Below are positions 5,840-6,116 of a stretch of 6,116 nt of DNA, one piece after another. The DNA comes from Burkholderia gladioli. Its GTDB lineage: Bacteria > Pseudomonadota > Gammaproteobacteria > Burkholderiales > Burkholderiaceae. A program made the position numbers and the translations under genes. The stretch is taken from NCBI GenBank assembly GCA_009914575.1, contig WNEB01000103.1:1-6116 (forward strand), in the 5' to 3' direction. The notes under the pieces are model-generated. The model was not told the origin of the DNA. It made no database searches and saw only the letters and a program-made list of their open reading frames with translations. Numbering within the stretch: the first letter of the stretch is position 1; each line of letters opens with the position of its first letter.

Positions 5840-5869
5840 TTGCCCCCGTTTCACGGACACCCCTATAAG
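5840..5869 (+). promoter_or_regulatory. Candidate IS promoter overlapping the left terminal repeat
   Basis: TTGCCC (5840-5845) and TATAAG (5864-5869) are separated by 18 bp, a plausible sigma-70 pair driving orfA. The -35 lies inside the terminal repeat, an arrangement common in IS3-family elements in which transposase binding can repress its own promoter. Confidence 0.45.
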
Positions 5870-5898
5870 CGATTAACTATCGCAATAGGAGGCGGACG

Positions 5899-6116
5899 AT
5901 GACCAAGAGCAAGGCAGGTAGAAAGGGGCAGGAGTTCAGCCTGGAGTTCAGGCAGCAGGCACTGTTGCGAGCGGCCACAGAAGGGGTAACCACGGTGGCT
6001 CGTGATCTGGGGTTGCAGCCTGCCCAGCTGTACAGTTGGCGCGCCCAGGCGCGGCGGCACGACCAGGACGATCAGGCACAACGCTTGGAGTTGGCCGAAC
6101 ATGCACGGCTCAAACG
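5899..6116 (+). CDS. IS3-family transposase OrfA (N-terminal part, cut by window end)
   Basis: Seventy-two codons are visible before the window ends, with no stop. The protein begins MTKSKAGRKGQEFSLEFRQQ, and a helix-turn-helix follows at about 28-48 (EGVTTVARDLGLQPAQLYSWR), the pattern of the HTH_Tnp_1 domain that binds the terminal repeats. The last visible residues, QRLELAEHARLK (61-72), look like the start of the leucine zipper used for oligomerisation. In this family OrfA is usually about 90-100 residues and is joined to the OrfB catalytic (DDE) part by a programmed -1 frameshift, which would lie beyond the window. AGGAGG (5887-5892) is 6 nt before the ATG. Confidence 0.88.
   Translation, partial: MTKSKAGRKGQEFSLEFRQQALLRAATEGVTTVARDLGLQPAQLYSWRAQARRHDQDDQAQRLELAEHARLK

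Larger units (their letters stand above)
5835..6116 (+). mobile_element. Insertion sequence of the IS3 family, left end (truncated by the window)
   Basis: The element appears to begin at TGATCTTGCCCCC (5835-5847). IS3-family ends typically start with TGA and carry a C-rich run, and the following GTTTCACGGACACC fits such a terminal repeat. An orfA-type gene starts 64 bp inside with a strong ribosome binding site. Base composition drops and codon use changes relative to the helicase gene. The right end, orfB and any target duplication lie outside the window, so the exact IS cannot be named and the left boundary is an estimate from the motif. Confidence 0.75.

Noticed and set aside
4268..5860. 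530-residue minus-strand frame antisense to the helicase
   Set aside because: The translation is Ala/Arg/Val/Asp low-complexity sequence, and the + strand carries all DEAD-box motifs in order.
5863..6102. Minus-strand 79-residue frame over the IS left end
   Set aside because: It runs antisense to the well-supported orfA with its helix-turn-helix and ribosome binding site.

Overview
The very high GC content, GC-ending codons, protein sequences and gene order point to a beta-proteobacterium of the Burkholderia group (Burkholderia sensu lato). This rests on gene content and composition only; no database comparison was possible. Most of the window looks like core chromosome. A mobile element begins near the right edge, and an unexplained non-coding stretch rich in inverted repeats lies at the left edge.

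Layout. Positions 1-226 hold no gene I recognise but contain two GC-rich inverted repeats. A compact leftward operon follows, from 3384 down to 252: tsaB (tRNA t6A37 synthesis), rimI (N-terminal acetyltransferase for ribosomal protein S18), a family 4 uracil-DNA glycosylase, and a DUF1853 protein with PD-(D/E)XK-nuclease-like residues. The genes overlap (ATGA junctions and a 14-nt overlap), so translational coupling is likely, and a small hairpin just past the last stop may end the transcript. A 155-bp divergent intergenic region separates tsaB from a rightward gene for an 89-residue acyl-CoA-binding protein (3540-3809). Next comes a 470-bp gene-free stretch with a long perfect-core dyad, a TATACT promoter element and a predicted leader of about 320 nt. 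It leads into a 509-residue DEAD-box RNA helicase (4280-5809) with all the standard motifs and an Arg/Gly-rich tail. Twenty-five bases after the helicase stop an IS3-family insertion sequence begins; its first gene (orfA) is cut by the window end.

How the genes relate. tsaB and rimI both serve translation (tRNA modification, ribosomal protein acetylation), while the glycosylase repairs deaminated cytosine. The DUF1853 gene is tied to the glycosylase by an ATGA overlap, which is weak evidence for a link to nucleic-acid metabolism. The helicase is an RNA-remodelling enzyme whose leader could carry cis control.

Nothing here amounts to a clearly new multi-gene system. The points most worth checking are the missing tsaB stop codon (its frame stays open through all of rimI), the helicase leader with mutually exclusive hairpins, the 31-bp dyad at 3823-3853, a possibly leaderless tsaB transcript, and the IS junction directly behind the helicase.
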